Assembly: GCF_015163075.1 (NCBI RefSeq)
Contig: NZ_JADDXU010000014.1
Location: 62,001-126,000, forward strand
Origin: Streptomyces justiciae
Lineage (GTDB): Bacteria; Actinomycetota; Actinomycetes; Streptomycetales; Streptomycetaceae
DNA: 64,000 nt
Direction of reading: 5' to 3'
Shown here one piece after another: positions 43,675-51,860 of the stretch. The notes beneath the pieces are model-generated. The model made no database searches and was not told the DNA's origin. It saw only the letters and a program-made list of their open reading frames with translations. Both the position numbers and the translations under genes were made by a program. Each line of letters begins with the position of its first letter. Position 1 is the stretch's first letter.

Positions 43675-44864
43675 GTTCTCGTACGTCTACGCTCGACCGA
43701 GCGGCGGAAGTCGCCGCGCTCTTCGACAGTGCCCGCCTCAAAATGGCGAGGCACCTGGCGGGCCTGCGCAAAAGCGACCTGGCCGCTCTGGTCGACAAGA
43801 GCCCAACCGCGGTGGCGGCCTGGGAGTCCGGAGCCAAGCGGCCGACAGCCGCCACAGTGGCGCAGCTGGCACTGAGTCTGTCAGTCGACCCGGGGTTCTT
43901 CGCGATCCGTGCAGAGGACGTCGCTGCCCTCTGCACGACACCGCACTTCCGCTCGCTCCGTTCCACCAGCCAGCTGGCCCGAGACCAGGCCTACGCCTAC
44001 GGCCAGCTCGCCGTGGACATCACGAACAGCCTTGAACGGCACGTCGAGTTCCCGGATCCTGCCGTTCCCAGCCATCCCGTGCCAGTGGACGACCCAGACG
44101 GCGACGGCCCGGAACGTGCCGCTCAACTCCTCCGCCAGGACTGGGCGATGGGGGACGGCCCTGCCGGACACATTGTCAGGATGCTGGAGAACCACGGCGT
44201 GCTCGTGGTCTTCAGCCCCCCGCAGACAGCGTCGGTCGACGCCTACTCGTTCGACAGCAAACTGCGTCCTGTGATCGTCCTCAACCCAATCAAGCGGGAC
44301 TACTACCGGCAGCGCTTCGACGTCGCGCATGAACTGGGACACCTGATGATGCACAGCGACGCAGAGCCCGGCGGCCGCATCGTTGAGGCCCAAGCCCATC
44401 GCTTCGCCGCCGAGTTGCTCATGCCGGCCGACCAGATCCGAGACCTGCTTCCCGCCACCATGGGCGGCGCCGCCTGGCAGACACTGGCCCGGCTCAAAGA
44501 GCAGTGGGGCGTCAGCATCCAGGCACTTCTGTACCGTGCGCGATGGCTCGGCAGACTCAGCGACACGTCCTACCGCAACGCCATGACGACCATTTCAGCC
44601 CGTGGTTGGCGCCGGAACGAACCGGGCCTGATCAGCGCTATCGAGCAGCCGTCCCTCTTGCCAAGAGCTGTGGAGTTGCTGACGCAAGAAGGCATCGACG
44701 AATCTCAACTGGTGACGCAGTGCCGCATGCCGACGGAACTGTTCCGCACCGTGACGGCCCGGACGCCGGACAGCGAATCGCCTACCCCGGCGCCGTCGCC
44801 AGACAGCCGTCAGCAGGTGAGCGGGCGAGTGGTCTCCCTGCTGGAACGCAGACGACGGCCCTAG
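43671..44864 (+). CDS. XRE-ImmA/IrrE fusion: HTH regulator with zinc metallopeptidase
   Basis: A 397-residue protein. Residues 20-80 form an XRE HTH (MARHLAGLRKSDLAALVDKS, VAAWESGAKRPTAATVAQLA). The ImmA/IrrE (COG2856) peptidase domain has HELGH at 220-224 followed by EAQAHRFAAELLMP. The family cleaves cognate repressors in phage and ICE switches and in stress responses. GTG at 43671 overlaps the upstream stop. The Ser/Pro-rich tail is likely disordered. Possible targets include the upstream coupled protein or the island's XRE protein. It is convergent with the ParB-like genes. Confidence 0.88.
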   Translation: MSSRTSTLDRAAEVAALFDSARLKMARHLAGLRKSDLAALVDKSPTAVAAWESGAKRPTAATVAQLALSLSVDPGFFAIRAEDVAALCTTPHFRSLRSTSQLARDQAYAYGQLAVDITNSLERHVEFPDPAVPSHPVPVDDPDGDGPERAAQLLRQDWAMGDGPAGHIVRMLENHGVLVVFSPPQTASVDAYSFDSKLRPVIVLNPIKRDYYRQRFDVAHELGHLMMHSDAEPGGRIVEAQAHRFAAELLMPADQIRDLLPATMGGAAWQTLARLKEQWGVSIQALLYRARWLGRLSDTSYRNAMTTISARGWRRNEPGLISAIEQPSLLPRAVELLTQEGIDESQLVTQCRMPTELFRTVTARTPDSESPTPAPSPDSRQQVSGRVVSLLERRRRP

Positions 44865-44928
44865 ATTCCCCAAACCGCGCAAAAGTCACAACGGTCCTCA
44901 TGGGGAACGCAGTTGGAGCAACGGATCG

Positions 44929-45255
44929 TCAGGTTCCGCTGACGTCCAGCCCCTTTCGTCGCCCGTCCTTCGAATCGGGCGGATAGCCCTTGGCACGCAG
45001 CCAGCTGTCGAGGGCGAGCGCGACGATGTCGCCGTGAGGGATGTCGGTGTCGGCGTTGCAGCGGCGGATGCGGCGCTGGAACTGGAGGACCTCGGGGACG
45101 GCGTAGTTGAGCTGCCCGCGTTTTGTCTGCCGGTTACTGATCACGGCCATGGTGTCGGCGTGCGGCGTGAGGACGTCGTCGGACGGCTGGAACTCGGCGT
45201 CCAGGGCGTCGGCGATCTCACGTAGTCGGGCGGCATAGGGGGAGCGATCAGGCAC
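44929..45255 (-). CDS. Small ParB-like/partition-associated protein
   Basis: A 108-residue protein starting at GTG 45255 with GAAGAG upstream. The C-terminal 40 residues, LQFQRRIRRCNADTDIPHGD and IVALALDSWLRAKG, match the end of the 45377-46150 product (GDIVSVALDEWLTARG). The two share a DNA-binding or dimerisation tail, probably ribbon-helix-helix-like. The N-terminal half is polar. It is downstream of the ParA and ParB-like operon and probably co-regulated with it. A palindrome at 45281 lies in its 5' region. Confidence 0.68.
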   Translation of the reverse strand: MPDRSPYAARLREIADALDAEFQPSDDVLTPHADTMAVISNRQTKRGQLNYAVPEVLQFQRRIRRCNADTDIPHGDIVALALDSWLRAKGYPPDSKDGRRKGLDVSGT

Positions 45256-45280
45256 GAGAGCTCTTCGGGTCGGTCTGGCT

Positions 45281-45300
45281 AGGCGGATAGGTATCCGCCT
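45281..45300. promoter_or_regulatory. Palindrome upstream of the small ParB-like gene
   Basis: AGGCGGATA and TATCCGCCT are perfect nine-base arms with a two-base centre. It lies 26 bases before the GTG at 45255. It could be an operator for the ParB-like proteins or a partition site. Confidence 0.55.
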
Positions 45301-45326
45301 ATTGGGCTATTGGAATAGTCGGCAGG

Positions 45327-45358
45327 GGCGGCCGCACCCCGACATGAGGGCGGCCGCC
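45327..45358 (-). terminator. Hairpin after the ParB-like gene
   Basis: GGCGGCCGC (45327-45335) and GCGGCCGCC (45350-45358) are perfect nine-base arms about 20 bases after the ParB-like stop at 45377. Confidence 0.55.
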
Positions 45359-45376
45359 TCGCGAACTGCGGTCGGC

Positions 45377-46150
45377 TCAAAATCCGCGGGCGGTGAGCCA
45401 CTCGTCCAGCGCGACGGAGACGATGTCGCCGATGGGCAGGTGGTCGAGTTCGTTGTCCAGCGCGAACCGTTTGATCCGCTTCTTCAGCTTCAACGCGGCG
45501 GGGACCGACGAGTCGAGACTCTCGCGCATGATGATGCGCTGATTGAGGACAGCGGCGGCCTCGGGAATGTTCTCGGGACGACCGGGACCGTAGGCGTTTG
45601 GTGCTCCCTCACTGGGCGACTCCTGCGCCCGAGTGTCCTGGGCCTGGTGGGGTGCAGGACTGTCGGGTCTGAACGGGAACGCCGTACCGGCTGCCGCCGG
45701 AGTGACCGCCGGGCGGATGGCCACCTCGGCAGTCGGTGCCGTGCCAGAAGCTGCGGGTGCGGCGTGGGACGGGCTGCCCTGACCGTCGGTTTCGGCTGTC
45801 TGGTTGGGCTGGCTCCCAAGCGCTCCAGACTGGGGAGCCGCGGCCACTGGTGGCGGCTGCCGCTGGGCCAGCCGGTCGGCGCGTTCCGTCCCCGGCTCGG
45901 CGGTCTCGACGTTTTCTGTCAGATCCTGAGCCGGTGCCTCGAAGGCAGCGGCCACAAGAGCGTGCTGAACCCGCGGTGTACCAGCACCAACCACGTCGTC
46001 CTGCGCGGTGGCCTGTTCGGCGGCGAACTGCTCGGGCGTGAGCTCGGCGGCCGGGGGAGGGGGCGGCGGGGTCGTCTTCTTGGCCCCGCCCAGGGCACGC
46101 CCGCCGGTGCGGCGAGTCGGCGGCTTTGGCCTGTCGTTCTTCTCGCTCAT
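45377..46150 (-). CDS. ParB-like partner of ParA
   Basis: A 257-residue protein starting at ATG 46150, which overlaps the ParA stop (ATGA). The first 170 residues are Pro/Ala/Gln-rich and disordered. The C-terminal 70 residues hold the probable DNA-binding part (LNQRIIMRESLDSSVPAALK, LKKRIKRFALDNELDHLPIG, DIVSVALDEWLTARG). The small 44929-45255 protein shares this tail. Gene order ParA then small DNA-binding ParB is the type Ib plasmid partition layout, which would keep a circular form of the element stable. No canonical ParB CTPase domain is present. Confidence 0.7.
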   Translation of the reverse strand: MSEKNDRPKPPTRRTGGRALGGAKKTTPPPPPPAAELTPEQFAAEQATAQDDVVGAGTPRVQHALVAAAFEAPAQDLTENVETAEPGTERADRLAQRQPPPVAAAPQSGALGSQPNQTAETDGQGSPSHAAPAASGTAPTAEVAIRPAVTPAAAGTAFPFRPDSPAPHQAQDTRAQESPSEGAPNAYGPGRPENIPEAAAVLNQRIIMRESLDSSVPAALKLKKRIKRFALDNELDHLPIGDIVSVALDEWLTARGF

Positions 46151-46863
46151 GCCTCGGTCAGCTCCTTCATCAGGTTGGCGTACTCGCTCAGTTCGGTCGG
46201 GACCTCGCCGAAGGCCTCCATGTAGTGCACCCATGAGTGGATGGCGGTCTCGGCGAGCGGGAACGGCTCGTCGCGGTCCGGGCCGATGCCCTCGCCCTCG
46301 GCGGGCTCCAGCAGCTGCTGCTTCGCCCGGCTGGGCAGGCTGGTGCGGTCATCTGCCTTGACCATCACGACGTGGGCGGTGACGCCGTGGTCGTTACGGG
46401 CGGCGGCGCGCTCGGCCTCGTCGAAGGTGGCCACGAGCTTGCGGCGCTCGATCTTGGTAGGAGCGACCGGCACGAGCAGCAGGTTCGCCTCGGTAACAGC
46501 CTCGTGGAAGATGCGGGCGCTGCCGCCGCCGGCGTCGACCACGATCGCGCCGAACTCGGCACGCTTGGTGCGGATGTACTCGGCGATGTCGTCGAAGGGG
46601 TATCGCTCGACGACCAGGTTGGCCGGGATCTCGAAGCCGGCGGCCTGGGCGACCTTGAACCAGTCGTAGGCGGACTGGCTGGTGGCGTCCGCGTCTAGCA
46701 AAAGGGTGGGCATGTTGAGGACGACGGCGTAGTAGAGGGCGATGAACCAGGCGGAGGTGGTCTTGCCGGTGCCGCCCTTGAGCATGCCGACCACGATGAC
46801 GAAGGCGTCCCAGGCGCTGGCCGCGGCAGCGGCCAGGGTCTTGGTACGGGTGTTCTCACTCAC
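46147..46863 (-). CDS. parA: ParA-family partition ATPase
   Basis: A 238-residue ParA/MinD ATPase. The deviant Walker A is MLKGGTGKTTSAWFIALYYA, followed by TLLLDADATSQSAYDW, IVVDAGGG (Walker B) and the switch LLLVPVAPTKIERRKLVATF. It has no N-terminal HTH, so it resembles small type Ib partition ATPases. The GTG at 46863 is chosen with AGGAG eleven bases upstream; the frame is open to 47046. It is translationally coupled to the ParB-like gene. Its presence suggests the element spent time as, or derives from, a plasmid. Confidence 0.85.
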   Translation of the reverse strand: MSENTRTKTLAAAAASAWDAFVIVVGMLKGGTGKTTSAWFIALYYAVVLNMPTLLLDADATSQSAYDWFKVAQAAGFEIPANLVVERYPFDDIAEYIRTKRAEFGAIVVDAGGGSARIFHEAVTEANLLLVPVAPTKIERRKLVATFDEAERAAARNDHGVTAHVVMVKADDRTSLPSRAKQQLLEPAEGEGIGPDRDEPFPLAETAIHSWVHYMEAFGEVPTELSEYANLMKELTEA

Positions 46864-47042
46864 GAGTGCTTGATCTCCTGAATCGGGAAAGGCGCGTTGA
46901 CGTGCGTGCGTCGGCGAGAAGGCCGACGTTCGGTGGCTGCTGAGCGCGGGCGAAGGAGGACCCCGAGCAGCGCTGTATTCGGGATGGCCCGTCATCGGTC
47001 CCGTGATCTTCCAGACCGGGCCGGGAACCCGTGCGGGGGTGT

Positions 47043-47612
47043 TCATGACCGCTTCCTCGGGGTGCGGGCCGGGCCGTGGTGGTGCTTGGGGCGCATGCGG
47101 GTGCCCGCTTGGTGCAGGAGCCGGTAGACGGTGCCGACGGAGTAGCTGTACTCCGCAGCCAGGTCCGGCACCGTGGCTCCGGCCTCGTACCGCGCCCGCA
47201 GGGACGACGCGAGCTTCATGCGCCGTGCTCTACTGGCTGCGGAGCGGATACGCAGCGTCTGCTGTGTGGTCCGCGGCGTGCCCCCGGCCTCGATCAGCAG
47301 GCGCCGAGCCACACGTCGTGTCACGGACCCGGCTACGGCCAACTCCGCGAGCGTGGCGCCCTGTTCGTCGTAGAGGCGACGCAGACGGGCCGCGAGATTG
47401 CGGCGGGCTTGCTCCTCGCGCATCCCGCGCGTCTGCCACGACGTGCGCATCACGGTCCCCGCTTTGCGCAGCCGGTTGAGGACCGTGCCGTACGACAGGC
47501 CACTGCTCGCCGCAAGTTGGTCCACGGTGGAACCGGACTCGTACTGCTCCCGCAGTGCTTGCGCGGTGACCTCATCGTCGTGATCGGCCGTGGGTGGAGG
47601 GGGTGGGTTCAC
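47043..47612 (-). CDS. Multi-HTH DNA-binding protein
   Basis: A 189-residue basic protein with three similar helix-turn-helix segments: LREQYESGSTVDQLAASSGL, LRRLYDEQGATLAELAVAGS and LRARYEAGATVPDLAAEYSY. Each is followed by TV-x-RLL/RLRKAG-like recognition helices, as in sigma-region-4/resolvase-like repeats. GTG at 47612 overlaps the upstream stop (GTGA), so it is coupled to the frameshifted HTH gene. It may bind repeated DNA sites near the island's right end. Role unknown. Confidence 0.72.
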   Translation of the reverse strand: MNPPPPPTADHDDEVTAQALREQYESGSTVDQLAASSGLSYGTVLNRLRKAGTVMRTSWQTRGMREEQARRNLAARLRRLYDEQGATLAELAVAGSVTRRVARRLLIEAGGTPRTTQQTLRIRSAASRARRMKLASSLRARYEAGATVPDLAAEYSYSVGTVYRLLHQAGTRMRPKHHHGPARTPRKRS

Positions 47613-49149
47613 GCTGCGGACTCCCATTCGCTGCGGGCTTCGGCATGGGCGGCGGCCAGCTCGTCGTAACTGCGCTGGTCGGCGGGGGTGATGAGGATCA
47701 GTCGTCCATCGGTGGCGATCCGCCAGTCGGGAGCGGCGCGGCCGGTGACCGGATCGAGGACGCAGCCGTCCGGGGCGTGCCACGCGGTGGGAGCCTCGTC
47801 GGGGCGTGGCGTGGGAACCACGACCTGGCGCCCGTCGCGGACGATCACCACGGCCTTGCTGCGGTGTTCCGACAGCCGCTCCAGCGCCCGTTGGTACGCC
47901 GCGCGCTCGGCGGCGTGTACCGCCTTGCGCCGGGATGCGACGCCCGCGGTCCCGTGCCGCGTCGCGACTGCATCCCAGCCGCGGGCCAGCTCGGCGATCT
48001 CTTCGGCCGCAGCCTCCGGAGGGCGGTCGCCGAAGCCCTCCAGAGCATGAGGTGCCAGGGTCCAGGTCTCACCGCTGTGGTGGACGAGGCCGTGGTCGGC
48101 CAGGCGCCGCAAGGTGCGGTAGAGGGTGGCGCGGGAGACGGAGGACGAGCCGACAAGCTCGGCGGCCGTCTGCGCCGCACGGGCATGCAGTGCACCGATG
48201 ATCACCAGTGCGGCGCTGCCGAGACTGCGGTAGGCGAAGGCGTCGTGGCCCATCAGCCGGCCGATGACGGTGGAGTCGAGGTCGGCTGTCGTGCCCGTCT
48301 CAGGAGTGGACCACTCCTCAAGTGCCAGGTCGGGGGGGGGTACTGAGTGGTTCGGAAACGAGATTGCGCTACGGGGATGCTGTGGCGGTCGGGGCCGCCC
48401 TCGGCGAGATACCAGGTCGAGCCCTCGCGACCGTTGCCGACGCGCAGACGCCGCAGCCAGCCCCGTGGCTTGAGGACGGTCTCGTAGACGACCCGGAGGG
48501 TCGTGCGGGATATCCCCGCTTCCTCCGCAGTCTGCCGCTCGCTGGCGTGGTGCAGGGGCCCGCCCGCGATCTCGGCGAAGTTCAGATGCGCCCGCAGGAC
48601 CCGCAGCGCGGTCCGCCCACGTTCCCCACGCCAGGGCGTCGTCTCGATGCGGTCGCGCAGCGCGGCAAGCACCTCATACGCGTGGTGCCGCGATTCCAGC
48701 ACCGTCGTGTTGCTGACCGCGGCCGAGGCGCTGGCCCACACCCGGTCGACGTACGCCAGGGCACGTGACTGGCCGGAGCGCAGCGCGATGTTCCGGGCGT
48801 GCTGCCCGCCCTCGTGCTCGGGGTGCAGCAAGAGCTGCGTCAGCTGGTCGACGGTGCCGCCGGTGCGAGCGACATGGCAGGCGATGGCCGCCGTGATCCG
48901 GTGCCCATGCTCGGACGCGCCTTGACGATCCGCGCGCGGGAGCACGTTCTGGCCGTCGGTGGCGAGCTTGCTGTAACTGCCCGCCGCGTAGCGGCCGGTG
49001 AGATCCCCGAGCAGGATGAGATCGGCTGCAGCCGTAGGCAGCTGGTGAAGACCCAGTCGCTCGCCTGGGTGAAATGGCCGTCGGAGAGAAGGTGTCTGGT
49101 AGGTGCTGTATGGCACTGTGGAGCCGTCCCGCAAGGACAGAGACGCCAC
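47609..49149 (-). pseudogene. Frameshifted HTH/replication-like gene
   Basis: Two frames join across a nine-C tract (G9 at 48332-48340). Upstream frame (from GTG 49149): FHPGERLGLHQLPTAAADLI, THE middle LRVLRAHLNFAEIAGGPLHH and an HTH TAEEAGISRTTLRVVYETVL. Downstream frame: DLALEEWSTPETGTTADLDS, then a winged helix (SSVSRATLYRTLRRLADHGL) and HAEARSEWESAA. The original protein would be about 513 residues; adding one or removing two C restores it. The content recalls replication or regulatory proteins of Streptomyces plasmids, but no family is certain. It may be real decay, slippage or a read error. Confidence 0.68.
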
Positions 49150-49206
49150 CCAGGCCCGCTAAAACCACGGGTGGTGTCCGGTACCGACCTCCAATCGGTG
49201 CCAGCG

Positions 49207-49236
49207 ATGCCTCCAGGATGGCCATCCTGGAGGCAT
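49207..49236. other. Perfect 30-bp palindrome
   Basis: ATGCCTCCAGGATGG is followed directly by its exact reverse complement, with no loop. It lies 58 bases upstream of the frameshifted HTH gene's GTG start and 290 bases from attR. It could be an operator, cruciform, nick or origin site. Confidence 0.85.
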
Positions 49237-49292
49237 TCGTATGCCTGGCTCCGGTGCTGGAGGCAGGCGTCCCCATCGCGGCTCGACCGAGA

Positions 49293-49422
49293 TCGAATCC
49301 GAGTGCCGTCAGCGGGTCCACAGCCTGACCAACGCCGTCTGACCTGGGCTGACTCGGACCAAAACAGAGGGCGAACGCCTCTGATCGGCTCCGAGCAGCT
49401 CGGTTCGAATCGGGGTCGAATC
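49293..49422. repeat. TCGAATC short direct repeats
   Basis: TCGAATC occurs at 49293-49299, 49405-49411 and 49416-49422. GCAGGTCA occurs nearby at 49472-49479 and 49502-49509. Both could be iterons or integrase arm sites. The interval from 49150 to attR contains no gene. Confidence 0.4.
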
Positions 49423-49527
49423 AGAGCGGTTTCCCCTGACTGCCTCCGGTCGTCTCTGCGACCCGACCTAGCAGGTCACAGCCGATCCGGCCCACAAAGG
49501 TGCAGGTCAGAAAGGTGGGTCAGGAAT

Positions 49528-49555
49528 ACCCGGCGTACAGCCCGACTCGTCTGCC
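49528..49555 (+). other. attR (28-bp repeat)
   Basis: Identical to 22691-22718. Flanking bases differ on both sides, which fixes the repeat at 28 bases. This is the displaced 3' end of the original rnpB. Confidence 0.88.
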
Positions 49556-49730
49556 TCCCAGGCTTTGTCCGCCCAGCGGAGTCGGTCCCTGGCTTTCCTT
49601 GAAGGCTGGCGGCAGCTGACGTCTGCGCTGGAGCCGTCCACCCCGCTGGGTCCCGTGGGTAAGCTTGATCGCACCGTAGTCGCGGCCCGACGGGCTTCCG
49701 CTCCACTCCGGTGGAGTCTCGAAGGACACG

Positions 49731-49767
49731 CCCCCACCCGCACGAGTCATTTCGTGCTGCCTGGGGG
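49731..49767 (+). promoter_or_regulatory. SD-masking leader hairpin, copy 1
   Basis: CCCCCA...GCACGA pairs with TCGTGC...TGGGGG. The 3' arm contains the GGGGGA Shine-Dalgarno of the gene starting at TTG 49774. The same design precedes the paralogue at 51861. A shared CGGCCCGACGGGCTTCC motif lies about 35 bases upstream. Confidence 0.72.
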
Positions 49768-49773
49768 AAGTCC

Positions 49774-51657
49774 TTGCTGTTCCGCGCGTCCGCCGAAACG
49801 GTCGCCGTCATGGCGTTCGACGGCTCGCTCTTCCTGCATCTCACTGAGCAGTTTGCGCACATGCACGGCTATCGCCCCGGCCTGTCCGAGGTTCGCTCCT
49901 GGGAGCGAAGTCTCCCGGTTCTGGCCTCCGCTCTGAACGAGGCTGGTCTCGGCGCTGTCGAGGTCATGATCGAGTACGCGTTGCCGCTGAACAGCAAGCG
50001 TGCCGATGCCGTGCTCGCCGGTGTGCACCCGGTCACGGGGGAGCCGTCGTACGTCGTGGTGGAGCTGAAGCAGTGGAGCCAGGCAACGCCCGATGAGGAC
50101 GATCCGGTCCTCTGTTATGTGGACGCCTACGCACACCCCGTCCTCAATCCCATTGAACAGGTGCGGAGATACAGCGAATACCTCGTCAATTTCAATGGCG
50201 CGGTCGCTGAGCACCGTCAGCGTGTCAGTGGAGTGGCTTTCCTCCACAACGCCACCGAGTTCGGGGTGAGTGGGCTACGTGAGCTCGAAGTCGACGGCCA
50301 GGGGCAGTTGTTCACCGCCGAGCGCCGAGGAGAGTTCCTCGACCACCTCCGCGCCAGACTGAGCGACAAGCATCCGGGCGCCCGGGTAGCGGACGAACTC
50401 CTCGCGGGCAGGGCGGTCCCCTCGAAGCAGTTGATGTCCGTCGCCGCCCAAGAGGTGCGCGACCGTGAACAGTTCATCTTGCTGGACGAGCAGCAGGTCG
50501 CCTACCGCATGGTCCTCAACGCCGTTCGCAAGGCGAAACGGTCCGACCACAAAGAAGTCCTGATCGTCACCGGAGGTCCCGGAACGGGAAAGAGCGTCAT
50601 CGCCCTCTCCGTGCTCGGTGAGCTGTACCGGCAAGGTGTCCCGGCCCTGCACGCCACCGGCTCCCAGTCGTTCACGAAGACCATGCGCAAGGTGGCCGGG
50701 GCCCGCAAGCGCGAAGTACAGGACCTCTTCAAGTACTTCAACAGCTTCATGACGGCCGAGAAGAACACCCTCGACGTACTGATCTGCGACGAGGCTCATC
50801 GCATTCGTGAGACCTCCGCCAACCGCTACACCCGGGCCGCCCAGCGCACGGGGAAGCCGCAGATAGACGAACTCATCGACGTCGCGCGCGTTCCCGTGTT
50901 CCTCCTCGACGAACACCAGGTGGTGCGCCCGGGCGAAATGGGCACGGTGGCCGAGATCAAGGCAGCGGCCGCCCGCAAGGGCGTCGCCTGCCATGTCATC
51001 CCGCTGGAGAGCCAGTTCCGCTGCGGCGGCAGCGACGCCTACCTGCGATGGGTGGTACGGCTGCTCGGCTTGGAGCCGGGTGGTCCTGTGACCTGGGACC
51101 CTGACGACCGCATGCGGCTGCTGGTCGCCGAGAGCCCTCAGGAGATGGAGGCCTTCCTGGAAGCCCGCCGCACCGAGGGCTACGGAGCCCGTATGTCCGC
51201 CGGCTACTGCTGGCCCTGGTCTCCGGAGCCCAAGCCCGGCCATCCGCTCCCCCTGGATGTCGTCATCGGCGAATGGGCCCGGCCCTGGAACCTGCGCGGC
51301 GAACGTGCGGTGTCAGGGGCGCCGCCGTCTGCCTTGTGGGCCACCGACCCGGCGGGTTTCGGACAGATCGGCTGCGTCTACACGGCCCAGGGCTTCGAGT
51401 ACGACTGGTCCGGGGTCATCATCGGCCCGGACTTGGTCTGGCGGGGTGACCGCTGGGTCACGGATCGTACGGCGTCCAAGGACCCCGTGTTCAAGAAGTC
51501 CACGTCGGACGCCGATGTGGACCGGTTGATCCGCAACACCTACAAAGTGCTCCTGACAAGGGGCATGGTCGGCACCGTCGTGTATTCGACGGACCCGGAG
51601 ACCCAGGAGAAGCTGCGCGAGCTGGTCGGAGCGGAGAAGGTGACCGCTGCGGTGTGA
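49774..51657 (+). CDS. PD-(D/E)XK-like nuclease fused to DUF2075-like helicase (copy A)
   Basis: A 627-residue protein. Residues 60-100 have a nuclease-like core: KRADAVLAGVHPVTGEPSYV, then VVVELKQW (Asp ... Glu-x-Lys). The helicase domain follows with Walker A VTGGPGTGKSVIALSVLGEL (near 265) and DEAH in LDVLICDEAHRI (near 338). Later motifs are FLLDEHQVVRPGEMGT, LESQFRCGGSDAYLRWV, IGCVYTAQGFEYDWSGVIIG and VLLTRGMVGTVVY. The family (DUF2075, AAA/Schlafen-group-3-like) is often found in defence islands. TTG at 49774 aligns with the start of the paralogue and has GGGGGA upstream. It is followed directly by copy B. Confidence 0.82.
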   Translation: MLFRASAETVAVMAFDGSLFLHLTEQFAHMHGYRPGLSEVRSWERSLPVLASALNEAGLGAVEVMIEYALPLNSKRADAVLAGVHPVTGEPSYVVVELKQWSQATPDEDDPVLCYVDAYAHPVLNPIEQVRRYSEYLVNFNGAVAEHRQRVSGVAFLHNATEFGVSGLRELEVDGQGQLFTAERRGEFLDHLRARLSDKHPGARVADELLAGRAVPSKQLMSVAAQEVRDREQFILLDEQQVAYRMVLNAVRKAKRSDHKEVLIVTGGPGTGKSVIALSVLGELYRQGVPALHATGSQSFTKTMRKVAGARKREVQDLFKYFNSFMTAEKNTLDVLICDEAHRIRETSANRYTRAAQRTGKPQIDELIDVARVPVFLLDEHQVVRPGEMGTVAEIKAAAARKGVACHVIPLESQFRCGGSDAYLRWVVRLLGLEPGGPVTWDPDDRMRLLVAESPQEMEAFLEARRTEGYGARMSAGYCWPWSPEPKPGHPLPLDVVIGEWARPWNLRGERAVSGAPPSALWATDPAGFGQIGCVYTAQGFEYDWSGVIIGPDLVWRGDRWVTDRTASKDPVFKKSTSDADVDRLIRNTYKVLLTRGMVGTVVYSTDPETQEKLRELVGAEKVTAAV

Positions 51658-51817
51658 CAGTGGGCTCCCGCGTGGCATTCAATACACCGCCGCGTTTCCG
51701 CCAACTGCCGTGGCCTGCCGCAGCGGCCTCGGGCAGAAGCCGTCCACGCGAACCATCGGCCTGCCTAAGATCACCCGTACCGGATGCGGCCCGACGGGCT
51801 TCCCTCAGCAGGACACG

Positions 51818-51851
51818 CCCCCACCCGCACGAGTCACTCGTGCCCTGGGGG
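51818..51851 (+). promoter_or_regulatory. SD-masking leader hairpin, copy 2
   Basis: CCCCCA pairs with TGGGGG and GCACGAG with CTCGTGC (loop TCA). The 3' arm contains the GGGGG of the Shine-Dalgarno eight bases before GTG 51861. Layout and loop flanks match copy 1 at 49731. Confidence 0.75.
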
Positions 51852-51860
51852 AACCTCCTC

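Larger units (their letters stand above)
22691..49555. mobile_element. Genomic island integrated at the 3' end of rnpB
   Basis: An exact 28-base direct repeat bounds the region (22691-22718 and 49528-49555); it is the rnpB 3' end, so integration kept rnpB intact and displaced the old end to the right. Inside are a tyrosine recombinase, ParA/ParB-like genes, HTH genes, several gene fragments and a block of defence-type genes. I saw no TraB/FtsK or type IV secretion genes and no recognisable intact replication initiator. It may be an immobile or mobilisable derivative of an integrative element. Right-hand neighbours at 49.7-54.2 kb are also accessory in character but lie outside the repeat. Confidence 0.85.

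Noticed and set aside
22691..49555. A full conjugative AICE with TraB/FtsK and Prim-Pol/RepSA
   Set aside because: I searched the island products for FtsK/TraB, VirB4/D4 and primase motifs and saw none; ParA is the only P-loop partition protein.
49074..49602. Plus-strand frames across the palindrome and attR
   Set aside because: They cross att and palindrome sequence and have no protein-like pattern.
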